From NCBI GenBank assembly GCA_000328365.1, contig KB301566.1, positions 3,734 through 67,733 of the forward strand: DNA of 64,000 bases. The letters are read 5' to 3'. A model generated the notes under the pieces. It worked only from the letters and a program-made list of their open reading frames with translations. It was not told the origin of the DNA and did not search any database. The position numbers and the translations under genes were made by a program. This DNA comes from Capitella teleta. Taxonomy: Eukaryota; Annelida; Polychaeta; Capitellidae. This document shows, in pieces, positions 49,053 to 61,103 of the stretch. Numbering within the stretch: position 1 is the first letter of the stretch; every line of letters begins with the position of its first letter.

Positions 49053-49797
49053 GTAAATAGAGCTTGTGAATAGAAAAAGATGCATCCCCTCCTTTTCTAC
49101 AGATCCTGCTAGCTCATGCTAGTCTTTTATTATTGTACCATTTAATTTTAAGTTTCATCATCTCTTGCATCCTGTTATGCTTACATAAGTATGATATTCT
49201 ATTGATACTCTGATCAGTTTCACCTAAATATATGACTGTATTGATTTGTATTTTTTTTCCGAATTATTTTCATCAAGACACATTTTCTCAAGAAAACATC
49301 AAAGTTGTTGGAATAGTTTTATATGTTGTGGTGAATATACTTACACATTTTTACATATTTTATTTTGTCTTTCTTGTCTTTCAATAATTGAGAGCAAAAT
49401 CTTGTATGCTATAAAATAGTGTTATCGTAGTTTTGTATCTAAGCTTCTCGATTTATCCAACTGAGTAATGAAACTTGAATCATATAATCTCAAGCAATAC
49501 TAATTTTATTCTCGTATTACCTGGGGAGGTAAAGTACGCAACGATTACTTTTAAACTGATGTAATAATAAAATACAAGGTACCCCAGCCATCACTCGAAA
49601 GACATTTACGTGTAATATATTTAATTGGTCGCCAAGGATGCGTATATCATAGGAACATGTATTGATGCACATCAGTCATCTGTAGTTCATTCGTGGAGAC
49701 ACTAGTAATAAGTTAGAAACAATTAAATCACATATTTTAACATAAGTGGTATGTATATCTGATTACATGGGTGCCAGTCAACTGAGTCATGGTAGTC

Positions 49798-50390
49798 ATA
49801 ACGTCTCGATATGTCAGTGTCATGATGTCGGAGAACTTCGCCGAAAAATTCCAAAAGTATGACAGTTATCTTATTGAGAGAACAATCTGTCTAAAAATAT
49901 TTGTTTCAAGCCAAGATGCGTTCGAATTGATCGTTTTTTGTCTGACTGAGTTTGCTTGTCACAACGTTTCGATCTGTCAGCGGCAGTATCGGAGAAATTT
50001 GCTGATAAATTAATGAATTCTAATAAAAGCGTTGATTTTGGGTGAATTTAATGAATGGGCATCTGTCTGATTTTCATTTTTGCAGTTAAATTCATATTTA
50101 ATAGCAGCTATTGGGGTATAACGAGTCAGCATTTCATGGTTGTTGTCTTGTTTGCAAGCTGTTATCGGAATCGGCGAATTATCCGCGAGTCACTCGATTG
50201 AGCTTAAAAAGAAAAAAAAAAAAAAAAAAAAAAAAAAAGAAGCAGTGGGGTTGTTTGAAGCACGATAAAAAAAATATATATATATATATAAAAAAAATTA
50301 AATCCTAAAATATCATGAATATCTCAATGAGAGTTTAATGTTTCTAAAAATATCTATTTTAAGCGAAAATGCGTTCGAATTGATCGAGTT
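49798..50390. repeat. diverged local duplications
   Basis: 49868-49935 and 50320-50386 align along their length (shared CTAAAAATAT and ATGCGTTCGAATTGATCG). 49799-49850 resembles 49961-50010 (AACGT.TCGAT.TGTCAG, TCGGAGAA). An A run at 50212-50238 and a TA run at 50273-50290 lie inside. It looks like an old tandem duplication with later insertions. Confidence 0.5.
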
Positions 50391-50441
50391 CTTGTCAAAT
50401 GAAAAGTGTCGATTTGATAGAATTTAATTAGGAGCGGGTTG

Positions 50442-50540
50442 AAATCCTCCTAACTTTGAGAGGATTTTTGAACCAAAACGAGGCTATTCTGAGAGGAGTT
50501 TTCTTAGTGAAACGCAATTCTCCTAAAGTTAGGAGGATTT
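50442..50540. repeat. 16-bp perfect inverted repeat in a TTAGGAGG-rich patch
   Basis: AAATCCTCCTAACTTT (50442-50457) and its exact complement AAAGTTAGGAGGATTT (50525-50540) flank 67 nt. More TTAGGAGG/TCCTAA copies follow to 50570. It could be the arms of a small MITE or a transcribed hairpin. Confidence 0.6.
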
Positions 50541-51194
50541 TGCTTAGGAGGCCTTAGGAGGTCTCCTAACGAGTGAAACGCACACCTGATTATACATGTC
50601 ACCCAGTGGCCAAGCTCATGCAATGGTGCAACACGTCCAAAATGACGGAATATTGCAATCTCGCATTGTTCTTGGTTATGCAAGAAGCTTGAAAATTGTT
50701 AATTGAGCAGCACCATGGAGTCAGACGGGGAAGTGGAGCGCAAAGAGTACATTTCAATGAAAATGATAACGCACCTATTTGGGTCACAACCACAGGCCTT
50801 TTCGAATACATTAACCATGCATTTTATAATCCTCATGTTCTCACATTTCTCGCAGCGGATGAATAAACTACACGGTTTTTGTGAAGTCGGATTCTGCTTC
50901 GAGCATTCTGTTTTTAATGCATAATTTTATAATTTTTCTGTCAAATGCGACTGTTCTTAAAGGTGAGCATAATGCATGGTCAGCCATTAACCGGCTGAAC
51001 AGCTTTTGGCTTATTGCGTCCATTATGTTACACATGCCTCTGTCTTATCCGGTGTATAGCATCTGGTCGCTATATCTATGTATACATGGCTGTATGTACA
51101 ATATGAGGGTAGTCGGCGTGTGCTGATGGTCGTTGCAAATCTTGTGCTGATGGATGCCCGAAATAATAGAGATCTCATATTGCTGTCGTTGCAG

Positions 51195-51285
51195 GTCGTC
51201 GTCCATGGTGGAGAATGTCGACGCAGAGTTTGTCAACGGATGAGAGCCTCTTGAAGGGCAAACAACATGCGCACCCGCAAACTGT
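51195..51285 (+). CDS. weak candidate exon
   Basis: A GTCGTTGCAG acceptor and a GT|GTGAGT donor bound 91 nt, open in one frame (RRPWWRMSTQSLSTDESLLK and on). Entry one base into a codon would be needed. Nothing recognised and no confirmed partner exon. Confidence 0.18.
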
Positions 51286-52859
51286 GTGAGTGCATGGAGT
51301 ATTGCGTAGATCGCTCAAGCAGGCAATCTCATCGTGAGCCATGGGCTGAATGGTTAACGCATTCAACGTCATAAGGGTCAAGTGCGTTGTGGTTCTGAGT
51401 GTCACGATGCGTTATGTTTGCATGGGATGGTATACATTGATGCATGCATATGGTTGGCACTGAGTGTTGGTTCCTGTGTATATGCTTATTTGTATTGATT
51501 CACTATTCAAGTGCCGATTGTGTTGAAAAATCTGATGAGTGATATGCAAAACTGAGCACGATCGATGAGGCGAGATGAGTGTTATCAGCGCTTTTCTTGG
51601 AAAGGTGCGACTGAAATATTCAATACGCAAAATCAGGAATTGGAAAACGTTCCTAAAGGTATTAATGTTTCAGCACTCCAGAGAAACCGTGAATCTGGAG
51701 GATATGGTGTGACAGCCTTGTCAGGGAGGCTAAGTGTTTCCCTTCAGCTCTATCACACGGGGTAACGTCGAGAGGTGTACATAATTTTTAATTGTATCCG
51801 CTTAATGTTCTATGTGGTTTTTGTGTTACAAATAGCACAATATGATAATCCACGAATTTGGCAATAACAAAGTTTTTCTTTAGTACGGTTCTGAACTTCC
51901 TTAAGGACTATGCTGCCGTATTTCTCCCATGAGATGACAATTCATTAATTAATACAACATCCGTGAAACGCATACAGGGTATACATACTTCAATAAAACC
52001 TGACACAGAATATTGTTGGGACACCTTCCGCGATTTTATCCAATAGTAACTGGCACTAATTTCTGTCACCAGAGATTAATTATGCTGCTAACTATGTATG
52101 TGATACAGTACTGTGTCTGTGCTTAGAGACAGAAGATATACGCCTAGAACACTGTGAATATGTCCCCATTTCATATTACCATAGTGATCTCCTCTTCGCA
52201 GTTAAAGCTCATAACTACATGTATTCACTCGTTAAATTTAGTTTGTTTGTGATGCCAGCGTCCAAGGTAGTGCACTTATGGCATTAGGCTGTTAATGTTC
52301 AATAAAAATAAAAACAAAAGTTACTTAACCCATGCATTCTGGCAGGGATGCTGCACACCTCGATCTGAGTACATGATTACATGTGCGTCAAATACATTCT
52401 TTGAATAGATTTGTCACGTTGTCTTTTCATTGCGTGTCTACATAATTTTTCATCCTGTGTTTTAAACTTATGATCATATAGTTGCTGGAGGTAGAGGAAC
52501 TCGAACGTCAAGTGTATGAAAAATTGTATGCGCCGAAATAAAGCAGTGTATTTAACAACAAAACACTGGGAAATATTCATCTCATCAAGGTCGAGTTGAG
52601 GCGATGTCTTCAAACGACACAATTATATTAAACTCTCCTGCGATTGGCGGTTGTTCAATACTAACTTGCTACGCCCCCCTTTTAATTAAATATTCATAAG
52701 GATACCGCTAGTGAAAATTGAAATATTGATCTCGCGTCGAGACCGCAAACGGCATTTTCCATTCGTGTTTGAAGAATAGAAACATGAAAATTGAATCAGA
52801 AATCGGAGCAATATTTCAATAACCCATTTATACGAGAAGAATTGAATACATGGAAATGC

Positions 52860-52961
52860 GTCATGACAGATAACCCACTGTCGTTTCGAAAAATGGTCAT
52901 GGAATTAGCCGTCATGACCCATGACACATTGTCGTTTCGAAAGATGGTTATTGAATTAACG
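52860..52961 (+). repeat. 51-bp tandem duplication inside a short open frame
   Basis: Two 51-nt copies (52860-52910, 52911-52961) lie in frame inside a 70-codon open frame ending at 53003. Each reads MT-x-x-x-LSFRKMV-x-EL. Several differences fall at silent positions (CTG/TTG, AAA/AAG, GTC/GTT) or are conservative. No ATG precedes the first copy in frame except the one that opens it. Confidence 0.5.
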
Positions 52962-53061
52962 ATTCGAACCCTGATTCGTTGCCTCTTGCAATTGAGAGGC
53001 TGATGACTTGTTCGAAGTAGACCGGGATTTGTATTTGTTATGTCAACCGGATTTGAATATA

Positions 53062-53814
53062 TTTAATTACATTTTTTGATGATTTGAATCGTTGACAAAT
53101 TTCGTCGTTGAGTTTGAAAGCACATTGTTTTATTGGTGCGAGGAAAATATCGATTTGATTGCGCGTGGTGGAATATGATTCGGGATCGCTTTGATCAGAG
53201 AAGATCGTGCCTTTCACTTTCATCCCACTTTCCTGTTCTATTCATAGTGTTAATTGACTATTGAGTTATTTAAAGATGACAGATAATATTCTGGTGTCAT
53301 TGATTTGGTGTGATGGACATCATTATATTTGATATTTCGTGATCTGCGTACTTTGATGACCCATAATCTGCAATGATCTGTGGTATTTTTATTTATTTTA
53401 ATTCTAATTTATTTAATTATTTATTTAACTACATCAAATTTATTTTCAATCCTTGCGCCAATTTCACCTTCTCACAAAAAAGATCGACCCTGTGGCAACA
53501 ATGTATCGAAAACATATTTTTTTAGGGGGGGTTGTGGGGGGTGTAAGGGTTGGCGGCCAATATTTTGCGGTTTTAGGCTGATTGAGTAATCCGCGAGGGA
53601 GGGGGTGTTAATTAAAATTAAACGTCAATAAGATAAAGGTCATGCAAAGAATGTTAAAAGTGGAAAATTATAGTAACTAGCGTGTTGGTCACCCAGCGGA
53701 GATCATCACAATAAATCTATCGGTTGTCGCCTCGTGAGACATTAAACCATATTCCACCTTGAAGCCACATAAACTCATCTGGGTGAACATTTCAGGCCAA
53801 CCCAGCAAACACAG
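53062..53814. other. unassigned block
   Basis: AT-rich, no gene recognised. Confidence 0.35.
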
Positions 53815-54032
53815 AACGTTAGGCAAATGTGGGAGACACGTGTAGGTAACCTTCCCTAACGTTACAAAATAACGTTATCTAACGTTACTCAGGATGGGGG
53901 CAATAACGTTATCTAACGTTACCATGGTAGCGTTAGGTAACGTTATTGTAACGTTATCTAACGTTACAAAAAATTTACACCTAACCTAACCAAAAATAAC
54001 TTAACCTAACCTAACCTAACCAAAAATAACCT
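53815..54032. repeat. TAACGTTA palindrome cluster and CCTAA array
   Basis: Nine AACGTT palindromes lie within about 155 bp, most extended to TAACGTTA. The 19-mer TAACGTTATCTAACGTTAC occurs three times. It passes into CCTAACCTAACC arrays at 53978-54032, interrupted by two copies of AACCAAAAATAAC. The leader ACCCAGCAAACACAGAACGTT recalls, from memory, AACGTT-rich non-autonomous elements in marine invertebrates. Family unknown. Confidence 0.7.
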
Positions 54033-54091
54033 GCATAGTAACATGATATACATGCACCTCATGTTGTTTTAACGAACCCTAATTAAAGTCT

Positions 54092-54123
54092 TGAAATTGA
54101 AGGGGTTAACCCCTTCAATTTCA
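54092..54123. repeat. perfect 32-bp palindrome
   Basis: TGAAATTGAAGGGGTT followed at once by its exact reverse complement, no spacer. Symmetry ends at the next base pair. It follows the CCTAA array by about 60 bp. Confidence 0.9.
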
Positions 54124-54808
54124 GCACACAGCATCGGTACTCGTGTTGAATGTTGTTTAAACAAAGCCCTGCGGTCATTTAATTGATGCATAATATATTG
54201 CGAACACACAAGAATAACAAACTGCTGTCGTCGCGTTGTCATCTGTTCTTATTATTGTTATGCAAACAATGTTAATGAAGTAGCTTCAAAAAGGTGAGGA
54301 GGGAGGGGCGGACAAAACTTAAAACATAATTTATATTTAGTATGCCCGATGCAGAATTAGAAGCTGCATTACATATCAAAAATCCGCTAAAATCCGCGTT
54401 GCGGAAAATACCTAAAATTGGGTATGGAGTCAGGTCATGGGGTGAGAAAGGAAGAAAAAAAATTTAATGTGTTTCTTAAAAGATATCATTAATATGACAT
54501 ATGGTAGAACCTATATTCACTACTGTTATTGAGCCCAAATGTTGAGTAGATATTATTCTCAAGAAATGATCCAGTATAGCAAGTAATTTTCCGCGGAAGA
54601 GGGAAAAACTAGTTCTGAGACATCGATTTCGAAACTCTGACCTCATATCTTCACGCATATTGTCAAAGTTTCTATAGATAGCAGCTTGCAACTTACATCA
54701 GTTTGTTGCCCACGCAATTTACAAAACGTCCATATATGTTGAATACATAGTTAATCATACTGAAGTGAAATCCAAATTACTTTCCCTACCCCCTGAATGC
54801 TGACTTCG

Positions 54809-54810
<2 letters not shown>

Positions 54811-54853
<43 letters not shown>
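54811..54853. repeat. 43-A homopolymer
   Basis: An uninterrupted A run in AT-rich DNA. It could be the tail of a retroposed sequence, but no recognisable element lies upstream. Confidence 0.9.
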
Positions 54854-54856
<3 letters not shown>

Positions 54857-57800
54857 TTATGTTTCTATAATTAAAACAGACATATATGCATTAAAATGGA
54901 CCGAATAGTACATAACGTCATTTAATATTATAATATATCGTTATGATTCAAATATTTGTCTCCAATAATTAAAACTAATTGCAATTTGTAACCCGTATCG
55001 GATTTATCCCTATTAATCCAGTTCATTTAGAATTTGACCTGGACAGATTTGCAACATATTTTTTTTTTTATGTTCCTTTTACAAGCCAAACAGCTTAACA
55101 GCATATCCAAAATCTGCTAGAATCCAAATGTACCTGAAACTGTTAAATACGTTTTGCCCTTCAGGTGAAAATGGCGATATTGTTAAAATTGTGTTTTTCG
55201 GCAAATTCAAAAGCATATTGTTCTTGCATATGCTGCTCGTACATAATCTATGTCTTGGCCTTTAACATTAGGTGGATATGGTGAGAGCTATTCATGCTAT
55301 TTGTTTATTTAAACGTGTGCATTGTGCACGGATTATGAACTCAAATACACAAGTCTGATTGGCTGGCAGACTCATGCACTGAGTGGTATAATCATGCGTG
55401 TTTTATATCAATATCTTCATAATAATTTACATTCATTAAAATAGTGTTGCTATGGTGACCAGCGGAGCTTTCATACCGCTTTTTTTTTCTTTTCTTTGTT
55501 CGTTATTTTGATTTATGTTAATTCTGAACCAAGAACCTTAGCACTGAGTCTTCTGAGCAATGTCCACTTCCATGTTTCGGTCAAAGGAATGATTAATCCG
55601 TATGTAACTGAGGATTCAGGATGATTCTCGGTTACATCTTGTGGAACTAGCTTAGTATCTGCCCAATGAATCCGAACGAGAATCGTTTTAAAGCATCCAG
55701 TTAATAGATTATCACGAAAAAGGAGAGTGACCAGAAATAAGATGGCGTAATCATGTAATATAGATAACTGCCACGCATTGCTAGAGCCATAATCATTATA
55801 AATTTTCAGCACTTAAAAATTAGTGTGCACGATATAGCACAGCACTGTAAGTACCAGAAGGACCCAATGACAATAACCTCCCATGACGCAAAATTCAATC
55901 TTCGGTCATTCAACGATAAATTGATGATCACTGTATCTCGGATATGACGTCAAATATTGCGCAATTCTCTCCAATGTACATGTATGTATGTATATATGTG
56001 ATTGATGTGAATGATGTGAATAATTATTATGGCGGTCATCCAAGATTGGCGGAGGCGGTAAGCTACCCCAAACTTAGTTCTAGACTGTATGTGTGGTTGC
56101 TCCACAAATGCCATCCCAGGACCTCCCCCGCATTCAGTGGGTCACCCCTTTGCGAACGCCCCGGGAGTGTGCAGTGGCCGGGTCAGTCGGGTGTCTGCTG
56201 GCCCCTAACCCCGATCGGATATCTTTTGATCACCAATCGATCAAGAGGCGGTCCCCAATCACAAGCAGTCGTCTTGATATCGATCCACAGACCCCGCTAA
56301 GAAAGTGTCGACCAGGAAGGAAGGATGGCGTTGAAGAAGGGCACTGTAGGGTGCGCATGGTCGTAATCAATTGCAGCCTCACCTGCTGGAGTTGAACAAT
56401 AGCCTCATGCCATTGATCAGAAACCGGCAACACACCAGCAAGACTCTGGCTCTATAACTGGCTGCCTCCCTCCGCCATGGGCCGCTTGCGTTTTGATGCA
56501 TTGCGACAGCAAATCAATGCCCTGCTCTACCTCGTTGGACATCGACAATCAATTTGGGCTTCGAAACCTCCTTCGAATAGTAAACAGTTCATTTAACTCC
56601 ATTGACTGTTTCTTCAATATATCACGCACCGTGTTATGCATTATCCAATGGTTAAAACAATTAAAAAATATCTGATATTTGATACGCATTTTGCCTGATT
56701 GGGATAATTCGATAATCAGTCTCGATCAGCAATTAAAAAAAAGTAATCAAGTCCCACAAGCCATAAAAAGATCGCAATCAATACACGAGTTCTATCTTTG
56801 GCCATCAGAAATCTGATTACCGTCAAAGAATTCATTAATATTGAAGAACAGTCTTCGGAGCATTTTTATCTCACAAATCTTCCACCCAATATGAGTCGCA
56901 GAGAGCAAAGATGGTGTTTCTATATAAAGACGCCAAAACCCCGATCTCTGCTGTTGTGGGATTTTTTTTTTCACCTCTGACGTCATCCAACAAGCGTTGG
57001 CCAAAAAAAAAGGTCCCCTTGAAATAACCCCGCCTTGAAACGAGAAGGCCGAATTGATCGTGGATTCTCGCGTTTTCCAACCAGCATGCTGCAAAATACA
57101 CCTCAAGCAAAATGACAGGTTGGCGTGAAACAAGGAAATTATCCAGCCTCAAATGCCGCAGATGTTGCTGCACATTTCACGATGAACAGGATGCCTTTGA
57201 AGTTCTTTTTCTCCTCCTTTGGCTCAAGGCGATGCTTGGTTGATGCTCTTTTAGTGTATCTGCCATATCTGACCTAATAGTGCCCCACTGTGATGACGAA
57301 ACCAAGGCCCTTAGGCTGGGGTAGGCTGAAGTATATCTACATCGCACGAAACGCATCGTTCTCATCTTCTTAGTTTTCAGATGTAGCGAACATGAAATTC
57401 TGAACTATTACTGTAACCACTAATGCTTGATAAACATACATTGTGGCGTATTTGTTATCATAATATCTCAATTATTCCCAAAGCAATGGGACGAAAGACA
57501 CGAGGAAGAAAACTGCATTTGAAATAATCAGTGCCCTTTCACGGGAAGAACGGTGGCTATGATAACAACTGTATGCTCGAGATAATTCCAGAGATAACTC
57601 AAAGTTCACAAAATATACACCCTAATTAATCATTCCATCGCAAAATAATAATTACCTGATATCATTTATCATATCATTTACACGGCATAAAAAATACACA
57701 AAGATTCAGTGGTTCTAATTCTCCCTTCAAATCGGTTTGGTTCACATATTTGCCGCTAGTGGAGCTGTGTCATAACACGCCAGAAATTCCGCGAAGTGAC

Positions 57801-58806
57801 ACACCAAAAAGATCACTATGGTAACTGACCAACACAAACGAATCGGCTCCATGTCTTGAATCGGAAAATGATGATAAAATCATCCAATTGAGTATATTTG
57901 CTAATGTATGTGTCAATCTGTGGTCGATTGTTTGAGTCAAATTTACCTCATTCTCGTGTGTACTTGGCATAGCGATAAAATTGTTATGCTTACGCGATTT
58001 TCATTCGATCAAGCGTGTGTTAAAGTATTATAGTCGTAATTAATTGATTTGATCAGCACTAAATGCCATTGTGAGTGCATCGATAAAAACTTTAGTACCC
58101 TAGGTTTTATGGTGGGGTGTTGTGATGTCGTAACATCCCGGAGACAGTGTAGTAGGAGACTCTGGACTTTTTTTCTATCTCACTAAATATGCATTTTGAA
58201 GCCGCAAATGACTCAAAAATGGCAATATATATATGTCCAATGTCCGAACCAAGGCCTACAATTTCCCTTTTTTACTTGGGTTGACTTTTAAGGGCAAACG
58301 AATGGTAAACATCACGCTGAGAGAATACATATATGTGTAATAAAAGAACAAAATTAAATCAGACACATATATGTTTCTTCGAATGCCAAGTTTTTAATTT
58401 TGTTGAAATAACCCTTTAGACAAGCCAACATTTTGACATTTAACAGCGTAAGAAAATATGCAACTTCCGCCTGGTTACATAATAGGTGATAGGTATTCCA
58501 GGGCTCAGATTGCCAGATGACATGCCGTTGTACGAGGGGACCTTAGACCAGCAAAACAATGCAGCCCATTTATATTCTTTCTCTACCAGGAAATCGCGTG
58601 CATGCCAGTCAAATTGAAGTGTCTTCGGTCTATTTTAACTTGGAACAAACTCCAATCGAATGTTTACCTGTACAATCGGCTCAGTGCATGCATGCAGGGC
58701 CGAATAGCTTCAATCGGATGCAATAAGGACACTAAACTTTCACGGCCTCCGTGTCACTCATCATCCAAAGAAATCGATCTATCTGGAAATTTACGCCTCA
58801 ACTCTA
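54854..58806. other. unassigned block
   Basis: No gene recognised. CpG-richer sequence at 56090-56360 opens several frames on both strands without domains. ACATATATGTGT (58328 area) and its complement form a 12-bp inverted repeat about 35 bp apart. Confidence 0.3.
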
Positions 58807-59121
58807 CTAAAAGTGCTTGATGAATGGGAAGACAGGCCCGCGTCCAGAAGTCTCCTGTTTTGTAGCATAAACTGTGCTGATGTCACTAAGCCGCTCTGCC
58901 GGAGGAGCCAGCGAGGAGGGCCTTCTATGAACAATTAAAGAGGCATCGGTGACCAGGGATTGGTGCCCATCGAAGGCGACCCGGTCACCATAACCGGGGA
59001 TTTGCACATTCTGAAAAGGGGATACGAGGTGACCATTGCACATTGTGGAAGCACAGGAGGAAGAAGGGTCAATACTAAAGGATCTGCCGCTGCTCATTGG
59101 CAGTCCCAAGTTTGTTCTGAT
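58807..59121 (-). CDS. candidate terminal coding exon, unknown protein
   Basis: Minus strand: a pyrimidine-rich acceptor (CTATTCAATGTGCTGTTAG) is followed in phase 0 by 104 codons, IRTNLGLPMSSGRSFSIDPS and on to GPVFPFIKHF-stop. Composition is Ser/Pro-rich with mixed charge, like the cytosolic tail of a receptor. No domain, no confirmed upstream exon. A hydrophobic minus-strand frame at 59399-59599 might belong to the same gene, but it can also be read as the shadow of an acidic plus-strand frame. Confidence 0.3.
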   Translation of the reverse strand: MRTNLGLPMSSGRSFSIDPSSSCASTMCNGHLVSPFQNVQIPGYGDRVAFDGHQSLVTDASLIVHRRPSSLAPPAERLSDISTVYATKQETSGRGPVFPFIKHF

Positions 59122-61023
59122 CTAACAGCACATTGAATAGAAGGAGGGGTACAGGAGGTGGGGAGGGGGGCCTCTCTTCCGCTGTGCCACTGGTATCGGC
59201 GCAGAAGCTGTAGACGGCAACAAGAAACACAGCGACGAAGCATCGGCCGCTACACGGATGAGGAGCGTCGCTGCTTGGGTGCACAGGATTACTTCTTTGT
59301 GTTGGATTAATTAAAGCATAAAAGGATAATATTCAGTTGGTGTTGATGCCTCGATGATTCACTCCTTCATGTTGTGTTCTCCCAAGATCAATGAATTGCT
59401 AAGCGTTCTGTGTACAAATGAGGAGAACGACGAAGTGGACGAAAAAGACAACGACGCCGGGCGAAGTATGACCGACAATGAGGAGGTGGATGAGAGGTAG
59501 GCACTCGACGGACTCGATCTGAACGCCCGACACATCCCATGCCCGCAATCCGTCTATTTCTCGCTCGCTAATGTCTGAGTGGACGTTGGAGAAATTCAAT
59601 TATGTGAGCAAGTATTTCATTCCTAAAGTCTAACCCGTGCAAGCAATGGCCGCCCTGCGTGGGATCGTGATCTGCATGATGGAACATCTTGGGTGAGATC
59701 AAAGTTACCAGATACCAGTTGTGTAGAAGCAAAAACAAAACAATTCTTTCCCAATACCCATTCTGCATGGACCAATGCACACTTAGGTCTAGTTGTATGT
59801 GTGTAGTTAAGGACGAATCTAAGGAACTTGATGGACAGTTATTGTGTCCGTCTACTCATGTATTGTATAATAACATATCCCAATATATGACCACAATCCC
59901 GAGTAATTGTTTACCGACCTTGGTACATACAGACCCCCTTCCCCCAAAAGGCATATTACAAAATCCAAATATGCGTGTAGATCATGAGTGTCGATGTCGT
60001 TCCCGGCCGGCAAGGGTTCACTTTCTGATCCTCAAATACCAGTTGCTGCTTTCACGCTGCAAACAATACTGGCAACACATACGTTATCCACTCATCGATT
60101 TCATGTCATACAAAAAGTCCAAGACGAAACCCATGCGATTTTGTCTTTCGTCTCTTGTGTGCGGCGACGTTTTCCCAAGGTCTGTATTTCCCCAAGCTGA
60201 AAACAACTGATCAAAAGCGAATTTGGTCGGCGATTGCATCGCTGTGCACGCCTTTGCGCAGAGAGGAATCAAAGTCGGCCATTAGGCCCTCAGAGAAGTG
60301 TTGCTATCTTTAGGGTTTACTGGGCCATTAAAAGCTGACACAAGTACCTCATTCGTACCTCAAACGATCTTCAGCTTCCATTGCAATCATGCTGTTTATT
60401 CTAACCGCATGCGTACTTTTGCCGTCAACTGCAATCAACTGAAGCTCAAACACGGAAGAGATTCGAGCTCCTTAGGAAATCGATCTGCCTTCTTATTATT
60501 CATCCTTTCGGAGTACATTGTATTAAGAAGGAAGGGAGCCAGCGGAGCTTCGTTGAATGCATTGCGACTACAGGATACCGTTTGCTCATTACTCGGAAGC
60601 AAAGCCCGGAATATTGGCTGCTTGATCTTAGACAATGAGTCAGTCGTTTTTCAGCGAAGAAACCAAGGCCTCATTGATACCATACATTAAAAAAAATCAC
60701 GTATTCGTGGCAAACATTGGTCCCCCCCCTTCCCCCTGGTCACAATCTAGGAATTTTGGCTGCTCTGCCGTTCAGAACTGGCGCAATCCATTCTCAGAAC
60801 CGACACCCATACGCTGACTCAGAGAGTAACAAAATTCTATTTAAAGATCTGACAATTGAACACACCCTTATCGACTCCGTCTATGATCTCTTTGATCCAT
60901 TCGATCTCGTTGATGGACTTCGATTCGGGGTCGATAAACTTCCTTTTATATGATCTAAAACGAATATGCCACAATGGCGTTTGAATGCCAGGCCAGAATC
61001 TTCTCCAATTAAAGCTTAAAATA
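59122..61023. other. unassigned block with long unsupported frames
   Basis: Plus-strand frames of 173 codons (59689-60210) and 130 codons (60298-60690) are the longest unexplained frames here. Neither shows a domain, signal peptide or matching splice sites. An acidic plus-strand frame (59354-59500, ...NDEVDEKDNDAGRSM...) ends in a GAGAG|GTAGGC donor-like site. Confidence 0.3.
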
Positions 61024-61103
61024 GCTCCCAATTGTGTGATTTACACCCATTGGGATGGATTTCACTTTCCATCCAATTTGAAATCACACAGTTGATTGGG
61101 AGC
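61024..61103 (+). other. 80-nt hairpin, pre-miRNA-sized
   Basis: GCTCCCAAT (61024-61032) pairs with ATTGGGAGC (61095-61103). TGTGTGATTT (61033-61042) pairs with AAATCACACA (61081-61090). GGATGGA (61053-61059) pairs with TCCATCC (61068-61074). One 4-nt bulge (GTTG) and an internal loop remain. This gives at least 26 pairs over two arms of miRNA-precursor length. A very short MITE is the other explanation. I do not recognise a known miRNA. Confidence 0.4.

Noticed and set aside
55447-55464. third X-box-like site (GTTGCTATGGTGAC)
   Set aside because: Two mismatches to the RFX consensus and no gene nearby.
59689-60210. 173-codon plus-strand frame
   Set aside because: Longest unexplained frame, but no domain, signal peptide, codon bias or splice support. 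Such a length is expected once or so in 64 kb scanned in six frames.
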